Assembly: GCA_001592805.2 (NCBI GenBank)
Contig: CP051140.1
Location: forward strand, 2,543,501-2,607,500
From: Peltaster fructicola
Taxonomy: Eukaryota; Ascomycota; Dothideomycetes
Direction of reading: 5' to 3'
DNA length: 64,000 bases
Of this stretch, positions 9,182 to 20,238 are shown in pieces. Position 1 is the first letter of the stretch; each line of letters opens with the position of its first letter. The translations under genes and the position numbers were made by a program. Below the pieces are notes generated by a model. The model was not told where the DNA came from, ran no database searches, and worked only from the letters and a program-made list of their open reading frames with translations.

Positions 9182-11690
9182 ATGGCTGAGCAATCCACTC
9201 TGCGGCGCACGACAGAGGCGCGCATATCCGACATATTCGACAAATACTTCAGTCGCCTAGCCGGACTCGTTGATGCGCTCGAGAAGAGCACAACACTCAA
9301 GCCAGAGACGATCAAACTTATCGCGACAGTCACCTTTGCCATCACGCTTCTTGGCGGTTCATTAGGTGGCTATCGCTTCCTTGCAGGTCGACGAAAGGAG
9401 CGCGAGACTGGTCGGCGTTTACTCAGTAAGAACAGCGGTCTCCGAGGCAAAGATGGCAGCAGGACAATCTTCGTACCTTACAAGGACCAGTCCAGCCGCG
9501 TGACAATACATCCTATCAAGTCAACCACCTTCGATGCGCACCGAAGACTCTTCTTGTCGTCCTCGCGACAAGCAGGAGGCAGTTATGACCCAGCACTCGG
9601 AGCACCACCCACAAACATCAAGCCAGGACTGAATGTGGCATTCTTACATCAATTCCTGAGCCTCATGAGCATCATGGTGCCCAGATGGCGTAGCAAAGAG
9701 ACGGGACTGCTTATGACACATGCTTTCTTCTTGCTTCTGCGGACATACTTGAGTTTGGTCATTGCTCGGGTGGACGCCGAGATAACGCGAGACATCGTGC
9801 AAGGGAAGGGCAAGGCTTTCTTGCTAGGTATTGCCAAATGGCTCTCTATCGGTGTTATCAGCGCATACACCAACAGCACAATTCGATTCATCCAACACAA
9901 GATCAGTATCGCTTTCCGCACGCGACTTACTCGGTACATCCACGATCTTTACCTCAACCCGAGCCTCGCATACTACAAGCTGCATAATCTAGACGGCGGT
10001 GTCGGACAAGGAGCGGACCAGTTCATCACTCAGGACTTGACCCAGTTCTGCGACCGAGCCGCAGAGATCTATTCTTCCATTGGCAAGCCGTTGGTAGATC
10101 TTGTCACTTTCAACTTTCAGCTATATAAGTCATTGGGACCTCTGGCGCTTGGAAGCTTACTCACCAATTACATATTGACAGCAACAATACTTCGGCGACT
10201 GAGTCCGCCATTTGGCAGACTGAAGGCTATGGAGGGCAAGAAAGAGGGCGAATTCCGTGCTCTTCACTCACGTCTTATTGCGAATGCAGAAGAGGTGGCG
10301 TTCTATGCTGGTGGCCCAACAGAGCATGTTCTTCTGGACAAGGGTTTCAAGGATCTGCGAGTGTGGATGGAAAAGATTTACCGCCTACGAACAGGTTACA
10401 CTATCCTCGAGGACTTCATCTTGAAGTACACCTGGTCTGCCTTCGGCTACCTGGTCACTTCACTCCCAGTCTTCCTCCCAGCCATGGGGCCACTGATGGC
10501 GCAGCAAGAGGGTTCTGGTAACCAAGCAGGCAGCCGTCTGAAGCAATTCATGACCAACAAGCGATTGATGCTCAACCTTGCTGATGCTGGCAGTCGTATG
10601 ATGTACAGTATCAAAGATCTCGCTGAGCTGGCAGGAAGCACATCGCGAGTGTATACACTGATCAGCACTCTACACCGAGTACATGCCAATGCGTACCCAG
10701 CGCCGCGCGGGAGCATTCCCGAGGAGTACAGTCTACCAGATGTGAAAGGTACACTACAGCTTGGCTTTGATGGTGTTCGACTTGAAGATGTCCCAGTGGT
10801 TGCTCCAGCACTCTACCCAATGGGCGGCGAAGTGCTTATCGACAACCTTTCCTTCATCGTGTCTCCAGGTGAGCATTTGTTGATCACTGGGCCCAATGGC
10901 GCCGGAAAGTCTGCTGTCGCAAGGATTGCAGCTGGTCTGTGGCCAACATACCGTGGTCTCGTCTCACGGCCTCTGCAGAAGGGACAAAACGGCATCATGT
11001 TCCTGCCACAGCGTGTTTACCTCACTACTGGCACGCTGAGAGATCAAGTCATCTACCCTCACACAGAGATCGACATGCGTGATGCAGGACGACGAGAGGC
11101 TCAGCTGCAGGAAATTCTTGCAAAGGCGAAGCTCGGTTATCTCCCTGAACGTGAAGGTGGATGGGATACACGCAAGGAGTGGAAGGATGTGCTTTCGGGA
11201 GGTGAAAAGCAGCGTATGGGTATTGCTCGCCTGCTCTATCATGCTCCACGATTCGCCTTCATCGATGAGGGTACGAGTGCGGTGAGCGCTGATGTTGAAG
11301 GCCTTCTTTATGACGAGGCGAAGGCGAAGGGGATCAGTAAGTCCGGTGCATTTTCTGATTTCCTGTATACTGACGGCAATAGCACTGATCACCATCTCGA
11401 CTCGAGCATCACTCAAACGATATCACTCATACACTCTGACCCTCGGCCTGGGTGACGAGGCCAATGAGTACGACTTCCAACGCATCGGCACGGCAAGCGA
11501 GAAAGACTCTGTGGAGAAAGAGCTCAACGAGCTTCGGGAGCGACTCAGCAAGGTTGATCAGTGGAAGACCCGAAGACAAGAGATTGACAACGAGCTCAAC
11601 CAAGTCTGGGTTGAAGCAGGCGTTAGCAAGGCTGAACAGAAGTTGGCCGCGCCAGCTTACCACAAATCGGAGGATGCTGTCACTGCATAA
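9182..11690 (+). CDS. Peroxisomal fatty acyl-CoA ABC transporter (ABCD family, PXA1/PXA2-like)
   Basis: A half-size ABC transporter of the ABCD (ALD) subfamily, which imports long-chain acyl-CoA into peroxisomes for beta-oxidation. The exons are 9182-11336 and 11383-11690, joined across a 46-nt intron (GTAAGT..TAG), giving 820 residues. An N-terminal hydrophobic helix at ~47-67 is followed by the ABC_membrane_2 domain (~150-500), which contains an EEVAFYAGG EAA-like motif. The nucleotide-binding domain has Walker A GPNGAGKS at residues 570-577, signature LSGGEKQR and Walker B FAFIDEGTSAV. The C-terminal exon supplies LITISTRASLKRYHS (H-loop replaced by S-T-R, as usual in this family) and a coiled-coil tail. 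It works as a dimer; I cannot tell from sequence alone whether it is the Pxa1 or Pxa2 partner. Confidence 0.9.
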
Positions 11691-11843
11691 GATGATCTGC
11701 GATACAGGCACAGCATGATGATATGTCAGATGTCTTTACTACGCAAATATATGCTGTTCATGGAGAGCACAACGCAGCTCCAATGTGGTATCTTTCAGTC
11801 CCCAATCAAGACTCAGGAAAGCCAAACGCCAGTCGTACCCTCT

Positions 11844-13019
11844 TCAGTCAATGACCATTCTGCCAGGCACGGTGCCAAGCTGCTGTCCATATTCCTCGTT
11901 ATAGGGCTTTGATAAATCGAACTCGTTGCCAGATTTGCTCTTCATGACATAAGGGCGTAAGCCCTCGTTGAAGTTCCGCATGCACAGGAATGCTGTCATG
12001 ATCGTTACGATCAGCAATATGATCGTGATGATTGCGAAAGTGGTGAGGGAGGTTCGCGCAGAGATATACTCTTCGACCTTCTTCTTCGCCTCAGGAGTGC
12101 TGTCATCCCACATGCGAACCAGCTTGAAAACGAAGTAAGCCATGGCAGCGAAGTAGATGAAGATGATGAAGGATTGACCGGCGCGGGATTCTCGACGACA
12201 GAAGAACGCGGCGAGGAGAAGCAGTACGATCGTGATCGGCACAGCCGCGATAGTGAGATAGAACTCGGCATCTGAGAAATGGCCGCCTATGATGACGAGA
12301 AACTGGACACTGAAGCCCAGAAAGAAGAAGAAGTCGAACTTGAGGAGCGCAATGTAGATCTGGGCAAATATTAGCATGATCCAAAGGTCACGATGCGGTC
12401 TACCCACCTGGTATGTCAAGTATCGATGTCTCATTCGTAGATCTGCTGAAATGCTCTTGTAGATATCCCATGCAAACTCCTGGTACAATCTGTATGCACA
12501 TACGGACATCAAGACGGACCCCAGTGCGATGATACATGGTCCTGCGACAAGATACGGTCTCAAGTTTGCGTAGATGTTCGGTTCAATGGCTTGCTGAAGG
12601 GTGAGAGCTCCGACCGCCGAGCTGACTTGGTTGAGCTCAATCGCTGCATAAACCATCATGCCGTAGTTGTACATGCAAAGACCGATGATTTGGATAGTAT
12701 TCCGATTCCTTAATGCATCGTATGTGAGGCCGAGCTGATACAAGAAGCCGAAGATGAAAATCGCAAGGTATGTTGGGATCGTCAGCGCGTCGCTGTCGTT
12801 TGCCGGGATGTTCGATCTAATCAGTCCTGCCTCGAACTTGCCGAAGACATAGGCTTCAAGGGCCAACGCTATCAATGCCTGGAAGAAGACGATCGCCGAG
12901 AAGAGTATCGTCCATTGTGACTTCGGCACATACAGGCCCTTGTGCGTCTTTGGGCTGTTCAGATTTGTTACCATGCCCTGTCGATCATGATAGCCTCCTG
13001 CTTGATACACCTCTTGCAT
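11844..13019 (-). CDS. UPF0658 Golgi-type multi-pass membrane protein
   Basis: The family is fungal UPF0658, placed in the Golgi membrane by work in fission yeast; its function is unknown. The annotated part has exons 13019-12408 and 12359-11844, joined across a 48-nt intron (12407-12360, GTGGGT..CAG, branch GCTAATA) whose length is a multiple of three and which has no stop. Removing it joins RYLTYQ to IYIALLKFDFFFFLGF, the family signature. About seven hydrophobic helices are visible (WTILFSAIVFFQALIAL, YLAIFIFGFLYQLGL, FLVIIGG, ITIVLLLLAAFF and others). The start is uncertain. 13019 is the first in-frame ATG, but the same frame stays open with protein-like sequence to 13211 without an ATG, so one or more upstream exons probably exist (see findings). 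Confidence 0.8.
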   Translation of the reverse strand: MQEVYQAGGYHDRQGMVTNLNSPKTHKGLYVPKSQWTILFSAIVFFQALIALALEAYVFGKFEAGLIRSNIPANDSDALTIPTYLAIFIFGFLYQLGLTYDALRNRNTIQIIGLCMYNYGMMVYAAIELNQVSSAVGALTLQQAIEPNIYANLRPYLVAGPCIIALGSVLMSVCAYRLYQEFAWDIYKSISADLRMRHRYLTYQVGRPHRDLWIMLIFAQIYIALLKFDFFFFLGFSVQFLVIIGGHFSDAEFYLTIAAVPITIVLLLLAAFFCRRESRAGQSFIIFIYFAAMAYFVFKLVRMWDDSTPEAKKKVEEYISARTSLTTFAIITIILLIVTIMTAFLCMRNFNEGLRPYVMKSKSGNEFDLSKPYNEEYGQQLGTVPGRMVID

Positions 13020-13887
13020 GATCGGCCGGTTATCTGCGCTGCTGAAGGAGTTGCCGTGTAATGGCTCATAGAGTTGCTCCCCGCCCAAGAGCGAGGTGCG
13101 CGTCCTGTGTTGTGCCTTCGAAGCTATTTTGACGGTGGTGCACCCGCTATCTCGCGGGCGACCTGGTGGCTGGGGTGGACAAGGCTGGAATGTTGTATTG
13201 AGGTTCAGCAATCGCAGCCTCTCGAGAGCGCGGTGGGTACGATGATGTTTCGAAGACGACCTCTTGCTAAGAAAGACTCAGAAGTCGACTGATGATGTGT
13301 TCGAACTGCGTGCGGCCTCTGCGCCAAGCGATACACAAGACTGTCGGTCCTGATTTGTAACGAGATCGAGGTGTGTCTCGAGGCTGCTGGTTCCTGTACG
13401 TGGCAGTCGGCCGTTCGCTGATGCGCGCTTGATCGCCTAGTTTGGAGTGGTAGAAATCCGTATGGTAACAGTGTTGATCAATGCAGGACAAACGCGCAAC
13501 TCGGCGAAGGGATATCACAGCATGAAGAGAGCGAGAGTAGAGATCGATCATTACAGGGTCCAAAGCAGGAGAACATGAGGCTGAGCCGCACGCTATTTGT
13601 GGCTCAGCAAGCCGACTTAACTTTTTACCTCCTCCACCTACCATTCACGATGCATGGAGGCAGTGCCTATTTCCGTCGTTGTTGCTGTTGTTGCAACTTG
13701 AAGTAAGGTCAGTCCAGCCATCTCTATAAGTCTTATCTCCAGGATGACTACCAACTACAAGAGAACCGTTGCGAATGACCTATGCTTCGGCAGGGGATGA
13801 TCGCATCCAGTACCAAAACAATCTGATCAACCGACTTACACAATTGTACCATTGCATTGTCGAGACTTCATACTGACCATTGAACAG
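13020..13887. other. Divergent region UPF0658 / MSK1 with probable 5' exons
   Basis: The minus strand from about 13271 down to 13020 looks partly coding for the UPF0658 gene. An acceptor-like TTTCTTAG precedes a frame encoding SSYPPRSREAA and QYNIPALSTPATR, which can join by a GT..AG intron to the frame with LLGGEQLYEPL. No initiating ATG was identified. The remainder, about 13300-13887, shows nothing I can name. Confidence 0.4.
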
Positions 13888-15572
13888 ATGCCACAGCATG
13901 TGATTCGTCGTCTGCGTCCGTACCTGTTCACGAATTTCGCTCGTATCGTTCGATATGCTTCCGGCCAGGCTGTGGAAGCGCACGCCGCGTCGAATGACTA
14001 CCTAAGGCGTGTGGAGCACCTCGAAAGTGCAAAGCCAAGAGCGGAGTGGTATCCTCGACTGATTGATGTCACGAGAGCGACGCGTCTATCTCTAAAGGAG
14101 TATGCTGGGCAATTTGAGGCGCTGCTTAAAGACGAGACCAGGCAAGAGAGGACTTTTTCTGTTGTCGGTAGGCTATTTTGCATCCCTGTGGATCAGACAG
14201 TGCTAAATAGTCAGGGAGAATACAGTCCATTCGTGCAGCTGGCTCTAAGCTCGTCTTTGTGACCATACTGGAGGACGAACATCCGCTCCAGATCGTGCTC
14301 AAGCACGCCCAGCTCGCCGATACCATCAAAAAGTTCGCGGCAATCGCTAGGAAAGGTGATACTTACTCTTTCACTGGTCTAGCCCATCGCACAGCTCGAG
14401 GTCAATTGAGTCTGCTCGCGACCGAGACGCCTGCCCTGGTTTCGCCATCTTTACATCAGATACCCGAGGAGCTGGCAGATCCAGAGACATTATCTCATTA
14501 TCGCCATGTCCATATGCTTGTCGATCCGAATGTTCGCCAGGTGCTCAAGGTCAGACATACCGTGGAGCGAACAATTGACGACTTTTTATGCGCCAAAGAC
14601 TTCCTCAAGGTCAACACACCCATCCTTCAGGCTGGCGCAGGAGGCGCCATTGCACGACCATTCGTGACACAAGCCACAGACCTCCATGGGAAGAAGCTGA
14701 ACTTAAGGATAGCACCCGAATTGTGGTTGAAAAGACTGATCGTTGGTGGCATGTCAAGGATATACGAGATGGGCCCTGTCTTCAGGAACGAGGGAGTGGA
14801 CGCTACACACAACCCCGAATTCACCATGTGCGAGTTCTACGCTGCACACGCGACCTTGGGCGAGCTTATGGAGTGGACTGAGCATTTGATGCTTCGCCTT
14901 CACCAGGACACCAAGCAGTACAGGAAAGAAGCGTCTCTTGAGATTGCGACAAGCTTTGCTCAGTTGGAGTTCATCCCTACCCTAGAATCGAAGCTGGGCT
15001 ATGCATTACCAGATCTTGAGAGCACAGATGCTGTGAATCAGCTCACAAAGCTTTTCCACGACCGCAACATTCCCATGCCTCACAATCCTTCACTCCCACG
15101 ACTTCTAGACGCGCTGGCAGCCCACTACATCGAGCCATTGTGCGATCGTCCAACATTCATTACACACCATCCTGTAGCGCTCTCACCGCTGGCAAAACGC
15201 TTCCAGTGTACACAGTCAGGTCAATGGGTCTCAGCACGAGCCGAGCTATTCATAAATCACTGCGAGATCGCGAACATGTACGAGGAACAGAATTCGCCGT
15301 TCGAGCAGCGCCAAGCCTTTCTTGAGCAGCTCAAATATCGAGCCATTGATGGAGAAAGTGACGGTGAAGCTAGTATCGATCATTCTTACATCGAAGCACT
15401 GGAATGGGGTCTACCACCTACTGGTGGTTGGGGCTGTGGCGTGGACAGATTGGTCATGTTGCTCTCTGGCAGGTCGAGGATAGGTGATGTGCTTAGTTTT
15501 GGGAATTTGCGAAATGTTGTAGGTGTTGCTCAGAGTAAGCAGGCATCAACGAGCCGCGGGTCTTCGATGTGA
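13888..15572 (+). CDS. MSK1: Mitochondrial lysyl-tRNA synthetase
   Basis: A class II lysyl-tRNA synthetase of 545 residues that charges mitochondrial tRNA-Lys. The exons are 13888-14167 and 14215-15572, separated by a 47-nt intron (GTAGGC..CAG, branch GCTAAAT), which joins VVG to RIQSIRAAGSKLVFV. The N-terminus MPQHVIRRLRPYLFTNFARIV is basic and amphipathic without acidic residues, a mitochondrial presequence. An OB-fold anticodon-binding domain follows, ending before HMLVDPNVRQVLKVR. Class II motif 1 is around FLKVNTPILQ, motif 2 is YEMGPVFRNEGVDATHNPEF, and motif 3 is GCGVDRLVMLL. Upstream sequence stays open, but the first in-frame ATG is 13888. Confidence 0.93.
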
Positions 15573-15905
15573 GCCAGGCTGCTGTCGCTACCAGGAATTA
15601 CTTCTTGACTTCTCTGACGAATCACTATCGATTGCTGTGGGAGCAGCATTCGCCAAGGGCGAAAAGAGTGGGTGAGCTGAGTGCAAAGAGTCCTTGATGC
15701 AGTCAACTGCAGTGTCACAAAAGCTTCAACCGGGACAACTTACAGTCGATGGGAGTCATCATGCGGCCTGGTGATTACTGTGAGGACTGATATTATCATC
15801 TCATATATCGCATGGTATCTAATCACGTTGTAAATCGTGGGTATCGGTGATGGTTAAGACAAACGCCAATGCTTCCCGCTCAAAAGTCATGCAGTTTCTC
15901 TGGGC
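15573..15905. other. Convergent intergenic region, MSK1 / BTB gene
   Basis: 333 bp between two convergent genes. It should hold both 3' UTRs. I see no gene. Confidence 0.5.
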
Positions 15906-17507
15906 TCAGTCGTCCCACGGCAGATCCTGACTTCCGACTCGGGTGCACGTTAGATAGCCCAGACCTGCTGGGCCAAAAGCACTGAGATCTAGTTCCAGCG
16001 AGTTGCGCATCAGCGGTCTCACAGCTTCTCGAGCTTGATGCTTCACTTCCTCCAGTCTGCGCTCGAACCGTCGTAGATTTTCCCGTGTATACAGATCCGG
16101 CTGCATCTTCAAGAATCGCTTTAGCTCTTCGTGGCTGAGGTATGCAGTCATGGACTGCGAGCCAAGTAACAGGTATACCTTGCCTATGCTGATCTGCACT
16201 GGGGCTTGACCAGACGTGGTACGCTGTGTGGCGATGTGAGTACCTCCTGCGCCTCCCACTCTCGTTGCGCCAGGCTGGTCATCTCGACTGCCTGGCCTCG
16301 CCGGTGGATTATCCTTCAGGATGCCTGCCGGACTGGGAGTGGTGTTCTCCGCGAACCATTGGCGAAAAAGGCTTATGGCCAGCCAGCTGAGATAGTCGTT
16401 AGAAGGTGTGACGCGATCACCACGACTGGTACTAAGACTCAGCCGCCAGAGTCTCGCTTCTGTCCGAGCTTTGAGGTCCTCAAGGTCGTCGTACTTGTCC
16501 TCGATAAGATCAAGCACTCCAGCATCTATATGGCTACGCAGCTGTGAAGACGCTAGAGGCCACTGACCGACAACGTGAACAAGCGCTTCGCTGAAGATAG
16601 TTCGTGAACGTGCGAGGTAGCCAAGCTTGAGGTATGACGGAGGGTACTTCGCAATCTGCTTGAACAGCCTCGCACCGAAGCGCAGAAGATGGTGGTCGAC
16701 CCGCGAGCCCACGATCTCCAACGCATCGTACATGTCTGCCAATTGTAATAATGCCTTCGACTCGGAATATGCCGTGGCAATGTTGAGTGTGTCCAGCACG
16801 GGTGTCATTTGATACATGGTACGGAAAAGGTTGTCGTAATCTTTGAGCACGTCGTCCTCCGGGTCGATGCTGTCTTGTTGTGTATAATCACTCATGCTCA
16901 GCGCCGAGAAGTTGCTCACACTTCTGGAGAAGTCTTGTCTCGACAGTTTCGCGCGAGCGTTCGCAAAGCGATCTACAGGAGCATCGCCGCCGAACAATGA
17001 CGGCTGAGTGTTGTCCTGCTTGAGCATAGGCGTGTCGTCTTCGCCAGCATGTTGCCAGTCTAGTACGTATCTCCATCTCTTTCTGGGTTGCTCAAATGAT
17101 CCTCCTCGGCCTTGACTACTCGTTTGTGACCCAGTTCCAGGTATCTCGTGTTCTCCGATCGTAGACAAGCCAGTCTTTGCATCGTCCGCTCTGTGCCATG
17201 CGTCTCTTGTGCTAGCCTCGAAGAAACCCGAGTACTGGCTAAGGATGAGTCGGTGGAGCAGGTATCGTTTCTCTTTTTTTCCCGAAACACTGCTGATAAT
17301 GATCTCGACATCACCTGTCAGAGAGAAAACGGGAAACTCATTCTGTGGCAGACCAGTACTTGTGCCGCCGTGGTGTGACCTGGCGTGTCGGTGTCTTCGC
17401 GTGCCAGATCTGCCTGAAGTCACAGATGCTGCGCGTGGAGCAGATGCTGCACTTGCTGTAGGATAGCCATACTCTGCGTATGCTGGCTGATAGCCTCGCG
17501 AGCCCAT
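15906..17507 (-). CDS. BTB/POZ domain protein
   Basis: A 533-residue intronless protein with its ATG at 17507. The first ~50 residues are Ala/Ser/Arg/His-rich and probably disordered. A BTB/POZ fold starts near residue 65 (DVEIIISS, then YLLHRLILSQYSGFFEAST). It is split by a low-complexity insert (~115-215) and resumes around VLKDYDNLFRTMYQ. A BACK-like helical part follows (LLQLADMYDALEIVGSRVDHHLL). The C-terminal half has a second folded region (ISIGKVYLLLGSQSMTAYLSHEELKRFL). Fungal proteins of this layout are common and uncharacterised. BTB domains typically dimerise or recruit cullin-3; the role here is unknown. Confidence 0.75.
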   Translation of the reverse strand: MGSRGYQPAYAEYGYPTASAASAPRAASVTSGRSGTRRHRHARSHHGGTSTGLPQNEFPVFSLTGDVEIIISSVSGKKEKRYLLHRLILSQYSGFFEASTRDAWHRADDAKTGLSTIGEHEIPGTGSQTSSQGRGGSFEQPRKRWRYVLDWQHAGEDDTPMLKQDNTQPSLFGGDAPVDRFANARAKLSRQDFSRSVSNFSALSMSDYTQQDSIDPEDDVLKDYDNLFRTMYQMTPVLDTLNIATAYSESKALLQLADMYDALEIVGSRVDHHLLRFGARLFKQIAKYPPSYLKLGYLARSRTIFSEALVHVVGQWPLASSQLRSHIDAGVLDLIEDKYDDLEDLKARTEARLWRLSLSTSRGDRVTPSNDYLSWLAISLFRQWFAENTTPSPAGILKDNPPARPGSRDDQPGATRVGGAGGTHIATQRTTSGQAPVQISIGKVYLLLGSQSMTAYLSHEELKRFLKMQPDLYTRENLRRFERRLEEVKHQAREAVRPLMRNSLELDLSAFGPAGLGYLTCTRVGSQDLPWDD

Positions 17508-17912
17508 CGAAAGCGATCAATGGAGAAACCTAAGAATGTGGATGCGAGGCTCTGAGGTGAAGGTCTCGCTCGAGCACAAGTAACTCATGCTCAAACAGGC
17601 GCGTGGACGAAAGATGTAGAGCAGGACTGGGCTCATATTTCCGTTCTGCAGGTCACTTTGAACGTCACGTCCGGCTGCGACCTTATGGCCAGTCGATCCA
17701 TCAACAAAGGCTGGCTCTGATGCGCTGGAAAAGGTGAGCTAGACACAGTCAAAACCCATGTCGCTTGCATGGTGGCGAGCCGTGTGAAGGCTGAGACACG
17801 CATTGATTGGTGCGCAAGAAGAGCATGTCGCCAAGTTGGAACGGCTTGGTGGCGCAGCGGACGATCTCGGTATTGTAGTTCATAACTTCAGCTGACCAGG
17901 TATATGATCTAT
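17508..17912. other. Intergenic, BTB gene / CCT3
   Basis: 405 bp between two minus-strand genes. It holds the CCT3 3' UTR and the BTB gene promoter. No gene or motif is recognised. Confidence 0.5.
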
Positions 17913-19652
17913 CTAGTCGTCTTCTCCAGGCACGCCAGAGCCGGTCTTTGCGCTCTTCGCACCAACGATGTCGTCGACTCGCAGCAGTAAGCAAGCGCTC
18001 TCCACAGCAGTCTTGATGCTCTGTAGCTTGACTGCTTGTGGTTCCCAGATGCCGAAATCCTTCATGTCGACGACCTTGCCAGCATCTCCATCAATACCCC
18101 AAGTGCCGCTAGACTTTGCGTCCTTCTCGGCATCCTCTGCATGTTTGGCACGTAGTTGTGTCAAGATTCTGATTGGGGAAGCACCTGCGTTCTGAATGAG
18201 AGTCCTTGGGATAACCTCCATGGCCTCCGCTATGGCTCGGTATGGCCATTGTTGTACGCCCTCGACACTTTTAGCTTTACGCTGAAGACGTACCGAGACA
18301 GCCATCTCTGTTGCGCCACCGCCAGGTGATAGGTGTGGGTGAAAGATGACATTTCGTGCCACACTCATGGCGTCGAGCAGGTTGCGGTCAATCTCGTTCA
18401 ATATGTCCTTGGATGGTCCTCGAAGCAAGATCGTGCAAGCCTTGGGGTTCTTGCATTTTGTGAGGAAGGTGAAGTACTCGTCACCGATCTTGGAGATCTC
18501 GAATAGGCCACAATGCGTGCCAACGTCCTTCTCGGTGAGATCCTGTACGGTGTTGACAATCGTTGCTCCTGTGGCTCGAGCGATACGATTGTTGTCAGTC
18601 TTCCTGACTCTTCGAATGGCTGTGATGTCCGCTTTGAGGAGGTAATGTTGTGCTAGGTCTGAGACGCCCTTCTCTGTAATGACGAGGTCTGGCTTGACTG
18701 CAATGATAGCATTGCACATGGCCTTGACCTGCTCCTCCTCGATCTGTAAGATGCGATTCCAGTCCTCCTCCCTCGTAATTTCAATGTTCGTCTGTGACTC
18801 GCCCTTCTTGTACTCTAGCGTGCAGTCGAGAAGCACAATTCGAGGGTTTTCTATGCGTCTGCGCATTTTAGGATGCGTGATGTCCTTGTTCAGCATGACG
18901 CCGTCAAGCACTCTGCTATCTTCGATCTCCCCACCTGGGATCTTTTCCACTCGAGCGTATCGCTTGATATCCACCTCTTGCTTCCCGCCTCCAGCATCGA
19001 AACTGACAGTGCGGACTGCCGTCAACGCTAGATCGCACATGAGATCGCTCCATCTCGATGTGAACTTCGTGCCAATCGAGGAAGAGATGATTTGGCGCAT
19101 TTGTGTTGTGTTGTTGATGTCAACCGGTATGGAAATGGATTCGATGATCTGGAGTGCGTCTGCAAGTGCTCGCTTGAAGGCCGAGATAATGACTACTGGG
19201 TGAATGTGTCGTTCGAGTTGAGGCAGAGAAAGCGCAAGGATCTCGCCTGCTAAGATGATCACGGTAGTTGTGCCGTCTCCCACTTCCTCATCTTGTGTTC
19301 GCGCGAGCTCAATCATGCTTTTTGCTGCTGGATGGGCGACCTCGATCTCTCGAAGAATGGCGTGACCGTCGTTAGTCAGGACAATGCCTCCCACTATGCT
19401 GTGGTTAACATGAAGTCAAAAGTCTCATATGCATCGCACTCACTAGGATCGAGCAACATCTTGAGCATCGCTTTGGGACCAAGACATGATCGTATTATGT
19501 CTGCAACAGTCTTTGCAGCTGTGATATTGGACATCTGCGCCTGACGTCCAGTTTGTCTGTCGCCTTGCGCGGTATCTATGATCTTGTTAGACCTCCAACA
19601 CAGTATAGCTGTGCAGGATGCACTTACTGACGACCACCACCGGCGCCTGCAT
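17913..19652 (-). CDS. CCT3: T-complex protein 1 subunit gamma (CCT3)
   Basis: A subunit of the cytosolic chaperonin CCT/TRiC, which folds actin, tubulin and other substrates. There are three exons: 19652-19628 (only 25 nt, encoding MQAPVVVV), 19575-19444 and 19393-17913. The introns are 52 nt (GTAAGT..TAG) and 50 nt (GTGAGT..TAG), giving 545 residues, the normal length. The equatorial ATP site is complete: SCLGPKAMLKMLLDPMGGIVLTNDG, VGDGTTTVIILAGE and the C-terminal VDDIV segment. The distal gamma-subunit hallmark VRKTDNNRIARATGA is present. The second intron's acceptor is the CATAG next to the conserved Met-Gly-Gly; an alternative CAG 4 nt upstream would break the frame. Divergent from the cyclase gene. 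Confidence 0.96.
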
Positions 19653-20238
19653 TTTGAGCTCGTCGTGTGATCTGCCTATACAATGGTAAGAGTCGCTGCA
19701 GAGGAAGTGACCGTTTCCTGTCAGATGGGAGTGTGGGTGATGTTTTGGTTGGATTATATTGTTTGTGCTATTTGTGCTGTAGCTGCTGTATCTGAGGCAT
19801 CTCTAAATTTTGTTTAGCGTCAACTACACGCGACTGACATCCACCCCACGTGTCAAAAGTCGCGAGACTGACATAAGTAGCAGGAAATAAACCGCTTCGC
19901 ACCGACTTCCTACACTCGTCAGCATTCGAGCATGCGACTCATCCGCAGCCACCATTCGATATGACTTCCGTCACGACGTGCCAAGGGTCTATTACATGTA
20001 CAGACCTAAGCATTGCCTGTCACACAACCTACACATCCGCGGCTATGACCCCGCAGCCTTAATGAAGTCCTACCAGCAATGACACGCTATGTCCTCATGC
20101 TGGTGACCTCTATTCCTTAGCGACCTTCTTGTTGCATCTAGTGGGGAAGCTGACCAGGATTTCAGCATCCGTTAGAGCGATGCTGTATCAGCTAAGTATC
20201 TCACACTCTCGTTGAATCATCCTTCGAATCGATCAGTC
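19653..20238. other. Divergent promoter, CCT3 / cyclase gene
   Basis: 586 bp between divergent genes. No coding feature is seen. A CACGTG E-box-type hexamer occurs near 19849. Confidence 0.5.
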
